From contig NZ_SRLA01000002.1 in the NCBI RefSeq assembly GCF_004745825.1, forward strand, positions 434,001-498,000: DNA of 64,000 nt, in the 5' to 3' direction. This DNA comes from Hymenobacter fodinae. GTDB lineage: Bacteria > Bacteroidota > Bacteroidia > Cytophagales > Hymenobacteraceae. Of the stretch, positions 45,901 through 54,953 are shown piece after piece. Below the pieces are notes generated by a model that was given only the letters and a program-made list of their open reading frames with translations, made no database searches and was not told where the DNA came from. The translations under genes and the position numbers were made by a program. Position 1 is the stretch's first letter. Each line of letters starts with the position of its first letter.

Positions 45901-46323
45901 AGTAGAACCAGCACGCTCAGCATTCAAAACCGAACGTGTGTCATTACCACGTACTACAACTTCACCTAGCGTCTGCTCGGAGTCGCTCAGGTTGATATCG
46001 AGGCGTAGGTTCTGGCCTAGGGTCAGGAAGATATTTTCACGAACAGCCTCCTTGTACCCGATAAACGTTACGCGGATGGTGTATGGACCCCCTACACGCA
46101 TGTTCTGCAGGCTGAAACGGCCTTCCGAGTTGGTTGGCGCTACGTACTGCGTGTTAGTGGGCGTGTGCACAGCAATAACTGTGGCACCTGGCAGGCCCGC
46201 TCCCGATTTGTCGGTAATAACACCGTTCATCGCCGAGGTGGTAGTGGCCTGGCCCCAGCTTAAATGGGCTGACAGGACCGCCAGTGGCACCATGGCCATT
46301 GAGGCGTAAAGATTGCGTCTCAT
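42904..46323 (-). CDS. Oar-like TonB-dependent outer-membrane receptor (paralogue 2)
   Basis: The ATG at 46323 (MRRNLYASMAMVPLAVLSAHLSWGQ) gives about 1139 residues; the frame's earlier start is unlikely. It has the same layout as paralogue 1: signal peptide, carboxypeptidase-regulatory-like domain, plug (LGEVVVRGND, LNDFTRLTPQAN, ITIDGADFNNNFG) and beta-barrel ending MQFGLRYIFN. The first 120 residues are almost identical to paralogue 1 in DNA and protein, whereas the barrels differ widely. This suggests different ligands behind a shared signal/plug module. No SusD gene is adjacent. Confidence 0.92.
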   Translation of the reverse strand: MRRNLYASMAMVPLAVLSAHLSWGQATTTSAMNGVITDKSGAGLPGATVIAVHTPTNTQYVAPTNSEGRFSLQNMRVGGPYTIRVTFIGYKEAVRENIFLTLGQNLRLDINLSDSEQTLGEVVVRGNDTRSVLNAERAGSTTNISTQEIQRLPTITRSLNDFTRLTPQANSGSTGAIGGGNFRQNNITIDGADFNNNFGIGGNLPANGNPISLDAVQEISVNVTPFDVRQSGFIGSAINAVTRSGSNDFSGSVYTYWRNQNQQGNKVGDQTFVKQDLNEKQYGFRFGGPVIKDKLFFFVNAEKLDRTSPGQQNVVATAGQVYGAPGTPSNVVRPTGAFLDEVSSFLREKYGYETGPYQDYSFKSDRTTLLGRVDWNINTNNRLSVRYSQVESKSPSFVSTSRSPLTAFSNTRTSNFALPFSNSNYFQESNFYSLAAELNSTISGRFFNTLRGTYTHQKDPRSSNSEVFPFVDILDGTRNANGTYTTGVNPLTSFGYEPFTFGNLRDVETYSAVDYVNYTAGIHNLTAGVQFDLQSTKNGFQRFATSYYTYNSWDEFKAGGQPRDFALTYSLLPGYEQAYPRFKTAQYSAYAQDEINLSEKLRVTAGLRLELNSYLDVKEIQTHPLVAGLRFANNEQIDTGVLPKNRVLWSPRVGFNYDIKGDRTLQLRGGSGIFSGRVPTVWIVSQAGDAGLIQFTTTASGADAPKTFSPDPAAYRPTTVPTPGTQVPATLSATDRNFRNPQAWKSSLALDAQLPFGIVGTLEGIYNKDLTIALGRNPNLVDPTALNTAGYPDNRPVYPVLNRDRFINPLTSSTVSATNPVPNQPVRTGDARGTQAFNTVVLYNRHQGYYLSGTAKLEKRFDNGLFASVAYVRTQQKVLFDGGGDQLLNTWSGTPIVNNSNDPELSYSGFAVPDRVIASLSYRKEYIGHLGTTLSVFYEGSSQGRFSYIYGADFNRDGQTNDLIYVPKDGSEIIFTDFNYGTSAAPNIVSAARQKELFFQYIEQDDYLKKRKGQYAERNGAKLPWRNQVDIKFAQDIFTDLGGKKNTLQFSLDIFNFGNLLNKDWGLVQQFNNASILVPTNTTAPSNNPNLPVYTAGGTVKPTFRLATDRSQPITNTFRYNNALASTYYMQFGLRYIFN

Positions 46324-46443
46324 AAAGGGGGGATTGGTGAAAAAGTACTGTGTGAAAGGGGCAAAAGAAAAAGTTGTGTTATACTTAGGGGCTGCCGTTG
46401 AGCTCTTGTAAACCCCTATGCTACACAAGGTTTGTTTTCGGCC

Positions 46444-46451
46444 ACAAAGGT
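46444..46451 (-). promoter_or_regulatory. Candidate -7 box for TonB receptor 2
   Basis: The minus strand reads TACCTTTG, matching TAnnTTTG, about 120 nt upstream of the receptor start. No good -33 box is seen at 19-nt spacing, so confidence is low. A leader of this length would differ from the short leader of paralogue 1. Confidence 0.35.
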
Positions 46452-46462
46452 AATAGGGAAAT

Positions 46463-47140
46463 TCACAACCTCGGTCGTACAGCCTTAATGAATCTGCTTA
46501 AGTAATAATCTGACTCAAGCGCATTCTCGATTACACCTAACGAACTGGAAGAGTGAATGAACTGTACACTCTCGTCAGAGGCTTCAGTGACAAGTCCCAC
46601 GTGAGTTATGGTAGAACTACCTGGCGAACCTCCGAAAAATACTAAATCGCCGGGCTGTAGGTTCTGTGGCTTTACAGGGTCACCCCAAAGAGCCTGCTCG
46701 TTGCTAGAGCGCGGAATAGTAACATTGATGGCGGCAAATGACATGAAAAGTAAGCCGGAGCAGTCCATGCCGAGGCGGGTGGTACCACCAAATTTATAGG
46801 GGGTTCCTTCGAAGGAGCGGGCGGTTTCAATGACGGAAGCAATTTCTCGTCTGAGATTCGCTGGCGTTGGGCGGGCGCTAGGCCTCTTCACCACTACCTT
46901 GCTCTTGCCAGCCGCCGTAGCTATTTTAGCTTTGGACTTATTCGCGGGTGACACTCCGCGCCGACGTTCATTGGCCTTTATCCGGGCCATATCCCGGGCC
47001 GAGTAGTATCGACCGTTTCGGTAATTTACTTTTTTGGCACCACTGCAAGCAGCCAGCCAACTCAGCAGCCCTATCAGTAGCACTGGCAGCCACCGGCGCC
47101 ACTGCGCCGAATGCCGTACCTTCGTAACGTGTTCCCGCAT
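46463..47140 (-). CDS. NlpC/P60 (C40) peptidoglycan hydrolase-like lipoprotein
   Basis: From the ATG at 47140 (MREHVTKV) the protein has about 225 residues; the frame also opens at 47167. The N-terminus has a lipoprotein signal ending SWLAAC. A basic linker leads to the NlpC/P60 domain with the catalytic triad: Cys in GMDCSGLLFMSF, His in THVGLVTEA and a final His in FIHSSSSLGV. It is expected to cleave peptide stems of peptidoglycan from the outer-membrane or periplasmic side. The gene is divergent from the FAD-linked oxidase with about 40 bp between starts. A TATCTTTG box at 47146-47153 sits almost on the start, so the true start may lie further in. Confidence 0.87.
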   Translation of the reverse strand: MREHVTKVRHSAQWRRWLPVLLIGLLSWLAACSGAKKVNYRNGRYYSARDMARIKANERRRGVSPANKSKAKIATAAGKSKVVVKRPSARPTPANLRREIASVIETARSFEGTPYKFGGTTRLGMDCSGLLFMSFAAINVTIPRSSNEQALWGDPVKPQNLQPGDLVFFGGSPGSSTITHVGLVTEASDESVQFIHSSSSLGVIENALESDYYLSRFIKAVRPRL

Positions 47141-47182
47141 CGGTGCAAAGATAGGTGAACAGGTCATTTTGCTCCTCTATAT

Positions 47183-48592
47183 ATGGAATATCAAGTTTTA
47201 ACCCCGTCATTGATTGCTCAATTTGAGGCTATTGTTGGGGAAGCGCACGTGCTAACAGCGCAACGTGTAGAAGCCGATGTGTATGCCGATTATGGTCGTG
47301 ACCATACGGAGGATCTGCACTTTGCGCCCGATGTAGTCGTGCGCCCAGCAAACGCCGACGAGGTGAGTCAAATTGTACGGCTGTGCTACGAGTATCACAT
47401 TCCGGTAACTCCTCGCGGGGCGGGCACTGGCCTATCAGGGGGGGCGTTGCCAATCCACCATGGGGTAGTGCTGAGTACTGAGCGCCTAAACCGCATCATT
47501 GAAATTGATGAGCGCAACCTGCAGGCTACTGTGGAGCCTGGAGTGGTTACGGAAGTGTTTCAAAACGCAGTGAAGGAGGTAGGCCTGTTCTATCCGCCTG
47601 ATCCGGCTAGCAAAGGCAGCTGCTTTCTAGGTGGCAACCTTAGCGAAAGCAGCGGCGGGCCAAAAGCCGTCAAATACGGTGTCACGAAGGACTACGTGTT
47701 GAATATGCAGGTGGTACTACCTACCGGCGAAATCATCTGGACTGGTGCTAACACGCTAAAAAATGCTACTGGCTACAACCTCACCCAGCTAATGATTGGC
47801 TCCGAGGGTACGCTGGGCATTATCACGCGTATTGTATTCAAGCTGCTTCCTTACCCGCAACAGAACATTCTGCTACTGGCACCTTTCCGGGATGAAACTG
47901 AGGCCGCTACTGCCGTTTCAGCAATTTTTAGAGCGGGTATCGTGCCATCTGGCCTAGAGTTTATGGAGCGTGAGGCTATTGAATGGTCATCACGCTACCT
48001 CAATATTCCGCTTAATCTGCCAACTGACATCCGTGCCCACTTACTTATTGAGCTTGATGGGCAGGATCTGGATCAGCTGTATAAAGAGGCAGAAGCCGTA
48101 TACGCCGTGCTGGAAAAATACGACGTAGATGAGATCCTGCTGGCCGATACAGCAACTCAGAAAGATGACTTGTGGCGGATTCGCCGTAACATCGGCAATG
48201 CTGTGCGCTATAATTCTGTCTACAAGGAAGAAGATACAGTTGTACCTCGGGCCGAGCTGGCCACGCTACTGAGGGGAGTAAAGGAAATCGGAACTCGATA
48301 CGGCTTTAACTCAGTGTGCTACGGCCACGCTGGCGACGGGAATTTGCACGTCAACATTATTCGTGGTGAGCTCGATGATGAAATGTGGCATCGTGGCCTA
48401 CAAGAGCCAATTAAAGAATTGTTCCGGCTGTGCGTTAGCCTGGGCGGAACAATTTCCGGTGAGCACGGAATAGGCCTAGTACAGAAACCGTATATCGGTA
48501 TTGCTATTGGAGAGGCTCAGCTCAACTTGATGCGCGGTATCAAGCAAGTGTTCGACCCGCACGGTATCATGAATCCGGGTAAAATCTTCTAA
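47183..48592 (+). CDS. glcD: FAD-linked oxidase of the glycolate oxidase/D-lactate dehydrogenase type
   Basis: This 469-residue protein has an N-terminal FAD_binding_4 domain: DVVVRPANADEVSQIVRLCYEYHIPVTPRGAGTGLSGGA, LGGNLSESSGGPKAVKYGVTKDYVL. Its C-terminal FAD-oxidase domain has the conserved CYGHAGDGNLHVNI and GEHGIGLVQK. It oxidises a D-2-hydroxy acid such as glycolate or D-lactate; which one cannot be read here. No partner subunits (glcE/glcF-like) are adjacent. The symbol is by family resemblance only. Confidence 0.85.
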   Translation: MEYQVLTPSLIAQFEAIVGEAHVLTAQRVEADVYADYGRDHTEDLHFAPDVVVRPANADEVSQIVRLCYEYHIPVTPRGAGTGLSGGALPIHHGVVLSTERLNRIIEIDERNLQATVEPGVVTEVFQNAVKEVGLFYPPDPASKGSCFLGGNLSESSGGPKAVKYGVTKDYVLNMQVVLPTGEIIWTGANTLKNATGYNLTQLMIGSEGTLGIITRIVFKLLPYPQQNILLLAPFRDETEAATAVSAIFRAGIVPSGLEFMEREAIEWSSRYLNIPLNLPTDIRAHLLIELDGQDLDQLYKEAEAVYAVLEKYDVDEILLADTATQKDDLWRIRRNIGNAVRYNSVYKEEDTVVPRAELATLLRGVKEIGTRYGFNSVCYGHAGDGNLHVNIIRGELDDEMWHRGLQEPIKELFRLCVSLGGTISGEHGIGLVQKPYIGIAIGEAQLNLMRGIKQVFDPHGIMNPGKIF

Positions 48593-48596
48593 CGAC

Positions 48597-48646
48597 TTTT
48601 TCATAAAAAACGCCTCCCATTTGTTGAGAGGCGTTTTTTATGAAAA
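48597..48646. terminator. Long bidirectional terminator after FAD-linked oxidase
   Basis: A perfect 19-bp outer stem (TTTTCATAAAAAACGCCTC and its complement) encloses a short inner loop. Paired A6 and T6 tracts are inside the stem, so both strands can terminate. It serves the convergent oxidase and acyl-CoA-binding genes. Confidence 0.88.
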
Positions 48647-48668
48647 ACGGTTGGGAGTCGAGAATACT

Positions 48669-49199
48669 CTAGCTTTGGTCGCCTTTCAATTTATCTTCAC
48701 CACCATAGGGGGCGCCGGCAGTGATGTCGCCGCGTAGGCCACCTTGCGAAACGCCTGGCTGAGTAGATGGCTGTTGCGAAAGGGTCGTATTGTCGTTGGC
48801 CTGTACTTCTGGTCCGGAGTTGGCATCGGCGCCACCAACCTGTGAGCCGGTTGCGGGCTGACCGTTACCCGTGATAACAGTAGTAGACTCTCCGACTGGC
48901 CCTGCTATCTCCGCCACCTTCGCAATGTATTGCCGGCGCGCATCATCATGGCTGACTCCTTTATACTTGCTCCAGGCATCCCACTGAGCCTGTGAAAGGC
49001 CTTTAGGGCCATTCGGGTTGTCGGGCGTATCATCTCCTACTTCGTCACGCTTCGCGTCATGGTCACCATCTGTAGCTTGCTTATATAGGCCGTACAGGTC
49101 GTTCATATGCGCTGCGGCTTGATCACCAGGAAGGTTGTCTACGCGCGAAACAGCTGCTTCAAACTCTTGCTGCAGAGTTAGTTGGTCTTGTAAATTCAT
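48669..49199 (-). CDS. Acyl-CoA-binding protein with long disordered C-terminal tail
   Basis: This 176-residue protein has an ACBP-like four-helix domain in the first 105 residues: FEAAVSRVDNLPGD, DLYGLYKQATDGDHD, AQWDAWSKYKGVSHDDARRQYIAKVAEI. These match the family's YxLYKQAT-x-GD and KxDAWxxxKGxSxxxAxxxYI motifs, which bind the acyl-CoA adenine and phosphate. The remaining 70 residues are Gly/Gln/Asp/Ser/Thr-rich and probably disordered. ACBPs carry long-chain acyl-CoA in eukaryotes and in some bacteria; a similar pool or transport role is inferred. The gene is alone on the minus strand, divergent from asnB. Confidence 0.85.
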   Translation of the reverse strand: MNLQDQLTLQQEFEAAVSRVDNLPGDQAAAHMNDLYGLYKQATDGDHDAKRDEVGDDTPDNPNGPKGLSQAQWDAWSKYKGVSHDDARRQYIAKVAEIAGPVGESTTVITGNGQPATGSQVGGADANSGPEVQANDNTTLSQQPSTQPGVSQGGLRGDITAGAPYGGEDKLKGDQS

Positions 49200-49310
49200 G
49201 GCTATGGTCGAGGTAAGGATGGGAGAGCATCTAAGAGGTGTACTAACGTGGCACGGCTTTGGTTGCGAGCGGCGACCGTAGTTTTTCCGAACTCAAGTCC
49301 TGATAGTTCG

Positions 49311-49318
49311 TACTTTTG
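49311..49318 (+). promoter_or_regulatory. Candidate -7 box just before asnB
   Basis: TACTTTTG matches TAnnTTTG and ends only eight bases before the asnB start codon, which would give a nearly leaderless message. No clear TTTG is seen 19 nt upstream. Confidence 0.3.
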
Positions 49319-49326
49319 CCCGCCCT

Positions 49327-51234
49327 ATGTGTGGAATTACCGGAGTATTCGCCTTTACTGAAGCAGGCCGCGGTTCGCTAGCGTCCTTGCATGCCTCAAC
49401 CGACGCCATTGTTAGCCGAGGTCCCGATTCTCAAGGACACTTTGTCTACGATCGGTGTGGCCTAGGCTTTCGTCGCCTAGCTATTCTTGACCTCACCGCC
49501 GATGGTAACCAGCCCATGACGGATGAGTCAGGTCGCTATACTATTGTCTTTAACGGCGAGATTTTCAACTTTAAAGAGTTGCGCCAAAAGCTAATCAGTA
49601 AAGGCCACCGCTTTCACTCCCAAACCGACACGGAAGTAATTCTACGCCTGTATATCTCGGAAGGGCGCAGCTTTATTAAAAAGCTGAATGGCTTTTTTGG
49701 GTTTGCCATCTACGATAAGGAAGAGGATTCCGTCTTTATCGCCCGCGACCGGATGGGGGAGAAGCCCCTGTTGCTCTATCGTGATGAGGATAAGCTACTC
49801 TTCGCTTCAGAAATGAAGTCGCTACTGGCGTTGGGCATTCCGCGTAAGCTCGACTATGTAGCGCTGAGTCATTACTTGCAGCTCAACTATATTCCTGGAC
49901 CAGCTACGATTTTTAAAGGAGTCAAAAAGCTCCTGCCAGGCCACTATCTGTACATCAAGGGCAAGAAGGTAGTCCGCAAACGCTGGTACAAGATTCCTTA
50001 CGACCCTAAGAAGGTTGAGAAGAACAAGCTGACGTATGAGCAGCAGCAGAAAAAGCTGGTGGAGCTGCTGGATGATGCTACCGCCCGCCGCCTGGTAGCT
50101 GATGTGCCGCTCGGTGCCTTCCTAAGCGGAGGTATTGACTCCTCCGTTATCGTCGCGCTAGCTTCGCGTCACACCCCCCACCTGAACACCTTCAGCATTG
50201 GCTACCGTGACGAACCTTTCTTTGACGAAACGAAGTACGCTAAGCTCGTAGCCGATAAGTATAAAACCAACCACACGGTTTTCTCGCTGACCAACCAAGA
50301 CCTGTACGACCATATCTTCGATGTGTTGAATTACATCGACGAGCCCTTCGCCGATTCATCAGCCTTAGCAGTCTATATTCTCAGCAAGCGTACCCGCGAA
50401 AAGGCTACCGTGGCTCTTTCTGGTGATGGTGCTGATGAGCTCTTTGGTGGGTACAACAAGCATATGGGCGAATTTCAAGTTCGCCAAGGGGGCTTTAAAG
50501 CAGAGGCTGTTACTGGGTTAAACTTATTGTGGGATATTCTCCCGAAGTCACGTAACTCCTTCTTCGGTAATAAAATACGGCAGTTCCAACGCTTCTCCCG
50601 CGGCATGCTAAGCGGCCCGAAAGACCGCTATTGGGATTGGGCTTCTTTTGCCTCTGAAAAAGACGCTCGTAACCTGCTCAGCGCGGCTGCCCGTCGTAAA
50701 GTAGGGAAGAAGCTTGCCGATAAGCGCCGTAAAGAACTGCTCGAAGACCTGCACAGCGACGGTGACCTTAATGAGGTATTGCTGGCTGATACCAAGATGG
50801 TGTTACCCTACGACATGCTCATTAAAGTAGACCTGATGAGCATGGCTAACTCCCTTGAGGTAAGACCACCATTCCTGGACCCCAACGTGGTAAACTTTGC
50901 CTTCTCCTTGCCCGTCGAAAGCAAGATCGACGCCAATATGAAGAAGAAGATTGTGCAGGACGCATTCCGTCCTATGCTGCCTGAGGAGTTGTACAAGCGC
51001 CCGAAGCATGGTTTCGAAGTGCCCTTACTGAAGTGGTTTCGTGGCGAGCTACGACCTCTTATCGAGGATGACCTACTCTCGGACGCATTCATCGAGGCGC
51101 AAGGAGTATTTGATGTAGCCGCAATACAAGCTCTTAAAACTCAACTTTTTTCTCGTAGTCCCGGTGATGTACACGCTCGTATTTGGGCGCTTATTGTATT
51201 CCAATGGTGGTGGAAAAAGTGGATGATGGCCTAG
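49327..51234 (+). CDS. asnB: Asparagine synthase (glutamine-hydrolysing)
   Basis: This 635-residue protein begins MCGITGVFAF, whose Cys2 is the glutaminase nucleophile, followed by GFRRLAILDLTADGNQPM and the amidotransferase core. The synthase half has the PP-loop VPLGAFLSGGIDSSVIVALAS, then ALSGDGADELFGGYNKH and EVRPPFLDPNVV. It either makes asparagine or, as in many polysaccharide clusters, amidates a sugar or other substrate. Its position as the first gene of the rightward glycan cluster favours the second view but does not prove it. Confidence 0.9.
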   Translation: MCGITGVFAFTEAGRGSLASLHASTDAIVSRGPDSQGHFVYDRCGLGFRRLAILDLTADGNQPMTDESGRYTIVFNGEIFNFKELRQKLISKGHRFHSQTDTEVILRLYISEGRSFIKKLNGFFGFAIYDKEEDSVFIARDRMGEKPLLLYRDEDKLLFASEMKSLLALGIPRKLDYVALSHYLQLNYIPGPATIFKGVKKLLPGHYLYIKGKKVVRKRWYKIPYDPKKVEKNKLTYEQQQKKLVELLDDATARRLVADVPLGAFLSGGIDSSVIVALASRHTPHLNTFSIGYRDEPFFDETKYAKLVADKYKTNHTVFSLTNQDLYDHIFDVLNYIDEPFADSSALAVYILSKRTREKATVALSGDGADELFGGYNKHMGEFQVRQGGFKAEAVTGLNLLWDILPKSRNSFFGNKIRQFQRFSRGMLSGPKDRYWDWASFASEKDARNLLSAAARRKVGKKLADKRRKELLEDLHSDGDLNEVLLADTKMVLPYDMLIKVDLMSMANSLEVRPPFLDPNVVNFAFSLPVESKIDANMKKKIVQDAFRPMLPEELYKRPKHGFEVPLLKWFRGELRPLIEDDLLSDAFIEAQGVFDVAAIQALKTQLFSRSPGDVHARIWALIVFQWWWKKWMMA

Positions 51235-51308
51235 GGTAAGAAGCGCAAATTCTAAACTAGCAAACAGAGCTTCAGATTTGAAGTAGTCCACAAACGTACT
51301 TTTCCTTA

Positions 51309-52040
51309 ATGATTCCATCGGCTACGCCACGCAAGCTTTCCATCGTAATACCAGCTTATAACGAGGGGGCCACTATTCACCTAATTTTAGATCAGGTGAA
51401 AGCGGTAACTCTGTTAGGCGGTATGGAAAAGGAAGTTATTGTTGTGAATGACTGTTCGCGGGACAATACGGAAGAGGCTATTAAACGCTATATCGCTGCT
51501 AACCCAGAGTTACTAATTCAGTATCGTAAGCACGAAGTCAACCAAGGCAAAGGAGCCGCATTACATACCGGCATTCGAGAAGCGACGGGTGATTACATTG
51601 TCATTCAGGATGCAGATCTAGAGTATGATCCAGAGGAGTACAATGTATTGCTGAGGCCAGTTCTTCGTGGAGTAGCCGATGTGGTATATGGGTCGCGCTT
51701 CATGGGAGGCAAACCCCATCGTATCCTATTCTTTTGGCATAGCATAGGTAACCATTGGTTGACTATGCTCTCTAATGCCTTCTCCAATCTTAACCTCACA
51801 GATATGGAGACGTGTTACAAACTATTTCGGCGGGATATAGTACAGGGGCTTACTCTGGAAGAAAAGAGATTTGGCTTTGAGCCTGAGGTTACGCTAAAAA
51901 TTGCGCGTATACCTAACATCCGAATCTACGAAGTTGGAATAAGTTACTACGGCCGCACTTACGCTGAGGGTAAAAAAATAGGTTGGCGTGATGGATTTAG
52001 AGCAATTTACTGCATACTTAAGTATGGATTATTACAATAA
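51309..52040 (+). CDS. Family 2 glycosyltransferase, polyprenyl/dolichyl-phosphate mannosyltransferase-like
   Basis: This 243-residue GT-A enzyme starts with [22 protein letters not shown] and has [32 protein letters not shown] (the DxD region), [10 protein letters not shown] and [17 protein letters not shown]. This layout matches DPM1-like synthases that load a sugar onto polyprenyl phosphate. No C-terminal membrane helices are present. It lies between asnB and the UDP-glucose dehydrogenase gene. The donor sugar is unknown. Confidence 0.85.
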   Translation: MIPSATPRKLSIVIPAYNEGATIHLILDQVKAVTLLGGMEKEVIVVNDCSRDNTEEAIKRYIAANPELLIQYRKHEVNQGKGAALHTGIREATGDYIVIQDADLEYDPEEYNVLLRPVLRGVADVVYGSRFMGGKPHRILFFWHSIGNHWLTMLSNAFSNLNLTDMETCYKLFRRDIVQGLTLEEKRFGFEPEVTLKIARIPNIRIYEVGISYYGRTYAEGKKIGWRDGFRAIYCILKYGLLQ

Positions 52041-52118
52041 TTAATTAGAGAAATAGGCCCGTTACTTTCTTTTGGCCAATTTCCTTCACTGTGCCCCTTT
52101 CTCATATTTCCCTTTCAT

Positions 52119-53456
52119 ATGAAAATTGCAGTAGTAGGTACCGGGTATGTAGGCCTTGTGACAGGCACATGCTTCGCTGAAGTCGGCATTGATGTTACGT
52201 GCATCGATATCGACCAGAAAAAAATTGACAACCTCCACAAGGGTATTCTCCCTATTTACGAGCCTGGCTTGGAGGAAATGGTTTCTCGCAATGTAGCGGC
52301 AAACCGGTTGCATTTCTCCACCAACATCGGAGAGGCTATCAAAGATTGTGACGTTGCGTTTATAGCCGTAGGTACCCCTCCCGGCGAAGATGGCTCCGCT
52401 GATCTGAAATACGTGCTAGCCGTGGCCCGTAGCATTGGTGAAAATATGACCAATTATACGGTTATTGTAACCAAAAGCACAGTGCCAGTTGGTACGGCAG
52501 CTAAGGTGCGCAAAGAAATTGAAGCCGCTTTAGATAAGCGTGGCGAGAGCATCGATTTCGACGTAGCCTCAAACCCAGAATTCCTGAAAGAAGGCGCGGC
52601 CATCGACGACTTCCTCAAGCCCGACCGCATTGTGATTGGCGTGGCTTCGGAGCGCGCTGAAGAGATGATGAGCCGCCTGTACAAGCCTTTCCTGCTCAAC
52701 GGCCACCCCATCATCTTTATGGACATTCCGTCGGCAGAAATGACGAAATACGCGGCCAACTCTATGCTGGCAACGAAAATTTCGTTCATGAACGACATTG
52801 CCAACCTGTGCGAAATCATGGGAGCCGATGTGAATATGGTGCGCAAGGGCATTGGCTCTGATGCGCGCATTGGCACCAAGTTTATCTACCCCGGCATCGG
52901 CTACGGCGGCTCCTGCTTCCCCAAAGACGTGAAAGCTCTCATCAAAACGGCGGCCGAAAACGGCTACGAGATGCAGGTGTTGCAGGCCGTAGAGGGTGTG
53001 AATGAAGCGCAGAAAGAAGTCTTGTTCAGCAAAGTGAAGAAGCATTTCGGCGGCAACCTGAAAGGCAAAAAGATGGCTGTTTGGGGTCTGTCTTTCAAGC
53101 CGAAAACCGACGACATGCGCGAAGCGCCCTCGCTGGTGATTATTGAGAAACTGCTGGCCGAAGGCTGCACTGTATCGGCCTATGATCCGGTGGCTATGCC
53201 AGAAGCCAAGCACAGCCTCGGCGACAGCATTACCTACGCAAAAGATCAGTTTGATGCTCTGATTGATGCCGACGCCCTGCTAGTAGTAACGGAATGGCCG
53301 GAGTTCCGCTCTCCTTCCTTCGAAGTAGTAGGTCGTCTGCTGAAGCAGAAGGTGATTTTCGATGGCCGTAATATTTACGACCCTATCGAAATGAAAGAAG
53401 CGGGTTTCGCTTACCATTGCATTGGTATTCGCACTGCTCACCACGAGCCTGCATAA
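52119..53456 (+). CDS. ugd: UDP-glucose 6-dehydrogenase
   Basis: This 445-residue enzyme oxidises UDP-glucose to UDP-glucuronate with NAD+. It begins [23 protein letters not shown] (Rossmann loop GxGxxG). It has [50 protein letters not shown] and the catalytic Cys region [17 protein letters not shown]. The C-terminal domain has [17 protein letters not shown]. The gene is followed after about 26 bp by UDP-xylose synthase, giving UDP-glucuronate and then UDP-xylose for surface glycans. Confidence 0.95.
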   Translation: MKIAVVGTGYVGLVTGTCFAEVGIDVTCIDIDQKKIDNLHKGILPIYEPGLEEMVSRNVAANRLHFSTNIGEAIKDCDVAFIAVGTPPGEDGSADLKYVLAVARSIGENMTNYTVIVTKSTVPVGTAAKVRKEIEAALDKRGESIDFDVASNPEFLKEGAAIDDFLKPDRIVIGVASERAEEMMSRLYKPFLLNGHPIIFMDIPSAEMTKYAANSMLATKISFMNDIANLCEIMGADVNMVRKGIGSDARIGTKFIYPGIGYGGSCFPKDVKALIKTAAENGYEMQVLQAVEGVNEAQKEVLFSKVKKHFGGNLKGKKMAVWGLSFKPKTDDMREAPSLVIIEKLLAEGCTVSAYDPVAMPEAKHSLGDSITYAKDQFDALIDADALLVVTEWPEFRSPSFEVVGRLLKQKVIFDGRNIYDPIEMKEAGFAYHCIGIRTAHHEPA

Positions 53457-53481
53457 GCGGTACCTCCTAACCAACGTAAAA

Positions 53482-54468
<987 letters not shown>

Positions 54469-54489
54469 GCCATTAGAAGCTGTAAATAG

Positions 54490-54520
54490 AAAAGCCGGCT
54501 GCCTGAGGCAGCCGGCTTTT
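54490..54520. terminator. Intrinsic terminator after UDP-xylose synthase
   Basis: A perfect 14-bp stem AAAAGCCGGCTGCC / GGCAGCCGGCTTTT with loop TGA ends the ugd-uxs transcript. It marks a break before the amino-sugar module. Confidence 0.9.
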
Positions 54521-54557
54521 TACGTTCTTTGAGGGTAAGAACAACCCGTTGTCGTAC

Positions 54558-54953
54558 ATGACTAAGCCATATCTGCTTGATTTTCCTAAAGTGGGTGCCC
54601 CCGATATTGGCTATATATCGGTAGGGGAAGTGGCAGCAGCCATACCGTTTGAGGTAAAGCGGGTATTCTGGACGTATTATACGCCCGAAAGTATTGTACG
54701 CGGACGCCATGCCCATCACCAAACTGCGCAGGTACTAGTAGCCGTAACCGGGCGCATTATTGTAATGACCGAGTTGCGCGGCGGCGACATGCAAACCTTT
54801 GTGCTAGAGCGCCCTGACCAAGGCGTGTATATCCCGCCGTACTGCTGGCACACCATGCAGTACTCGCACACGGCCGTGCAACTGGCGTTGGCTTCTACGT
54901 CCTATGATGCTGCCGACTACATCCGCGACTACGCAGAATTCAAACTGTTATGA
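54558..54953 (+). CDS. FdtA/QdtA-like dTDP-keto-sugar isomerase (WxcM-like cupin)
   Basis: From the ATG at 54558 (MTKPYLLDFPKVG) the protein has 131 residues; the longer frame begins with a TTG. It is a small cupin with VRGRHAHHQTAQVLVAVTGRIIV (the RGxHAHxxxxQxL catalytic His pair) and PDQGVYIPPYCWHTMQYS. These match FdtA/QdtA 3,4-ketoisomerases, which convert dTDP-4-keto-6-deoxyglucose to the 3-keto sugar. Whether the product is the galacto (Fuc3NAc) or gluco (Qui3NAc) form cannot be told. The stop overlaps the next start by 4 nt, showing tight coupling. Confidence 0.87.
   Translation: MTKPYLLDFPKVGAPDIGYISVGEVAAAIPFEVKRVFWTYYTPESIVRGRHAHHQTAQVLVAVTGRIIVMTELRGGDMQTFVLERPDQGVYIPPYCWHTMQYSHTAVQLALASTSYDAADYIRDYAEFKLL

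Noticed and set aside
35117-46323. Possible SusC/SusD polysaccharide-utilisation loci
   Set aside because: No SusD-like lipoprotein gene follows either receptor, and no glycoside hydrolase is nearby. The receptors are Oar-like.
35117-46323. The two receptor genes as flanks of a composite mobile element
   Set aside because: They are in direct orientation and diverge over most of their length, and no transposase, integrase or target duplication is visible. Duplication is simpler.
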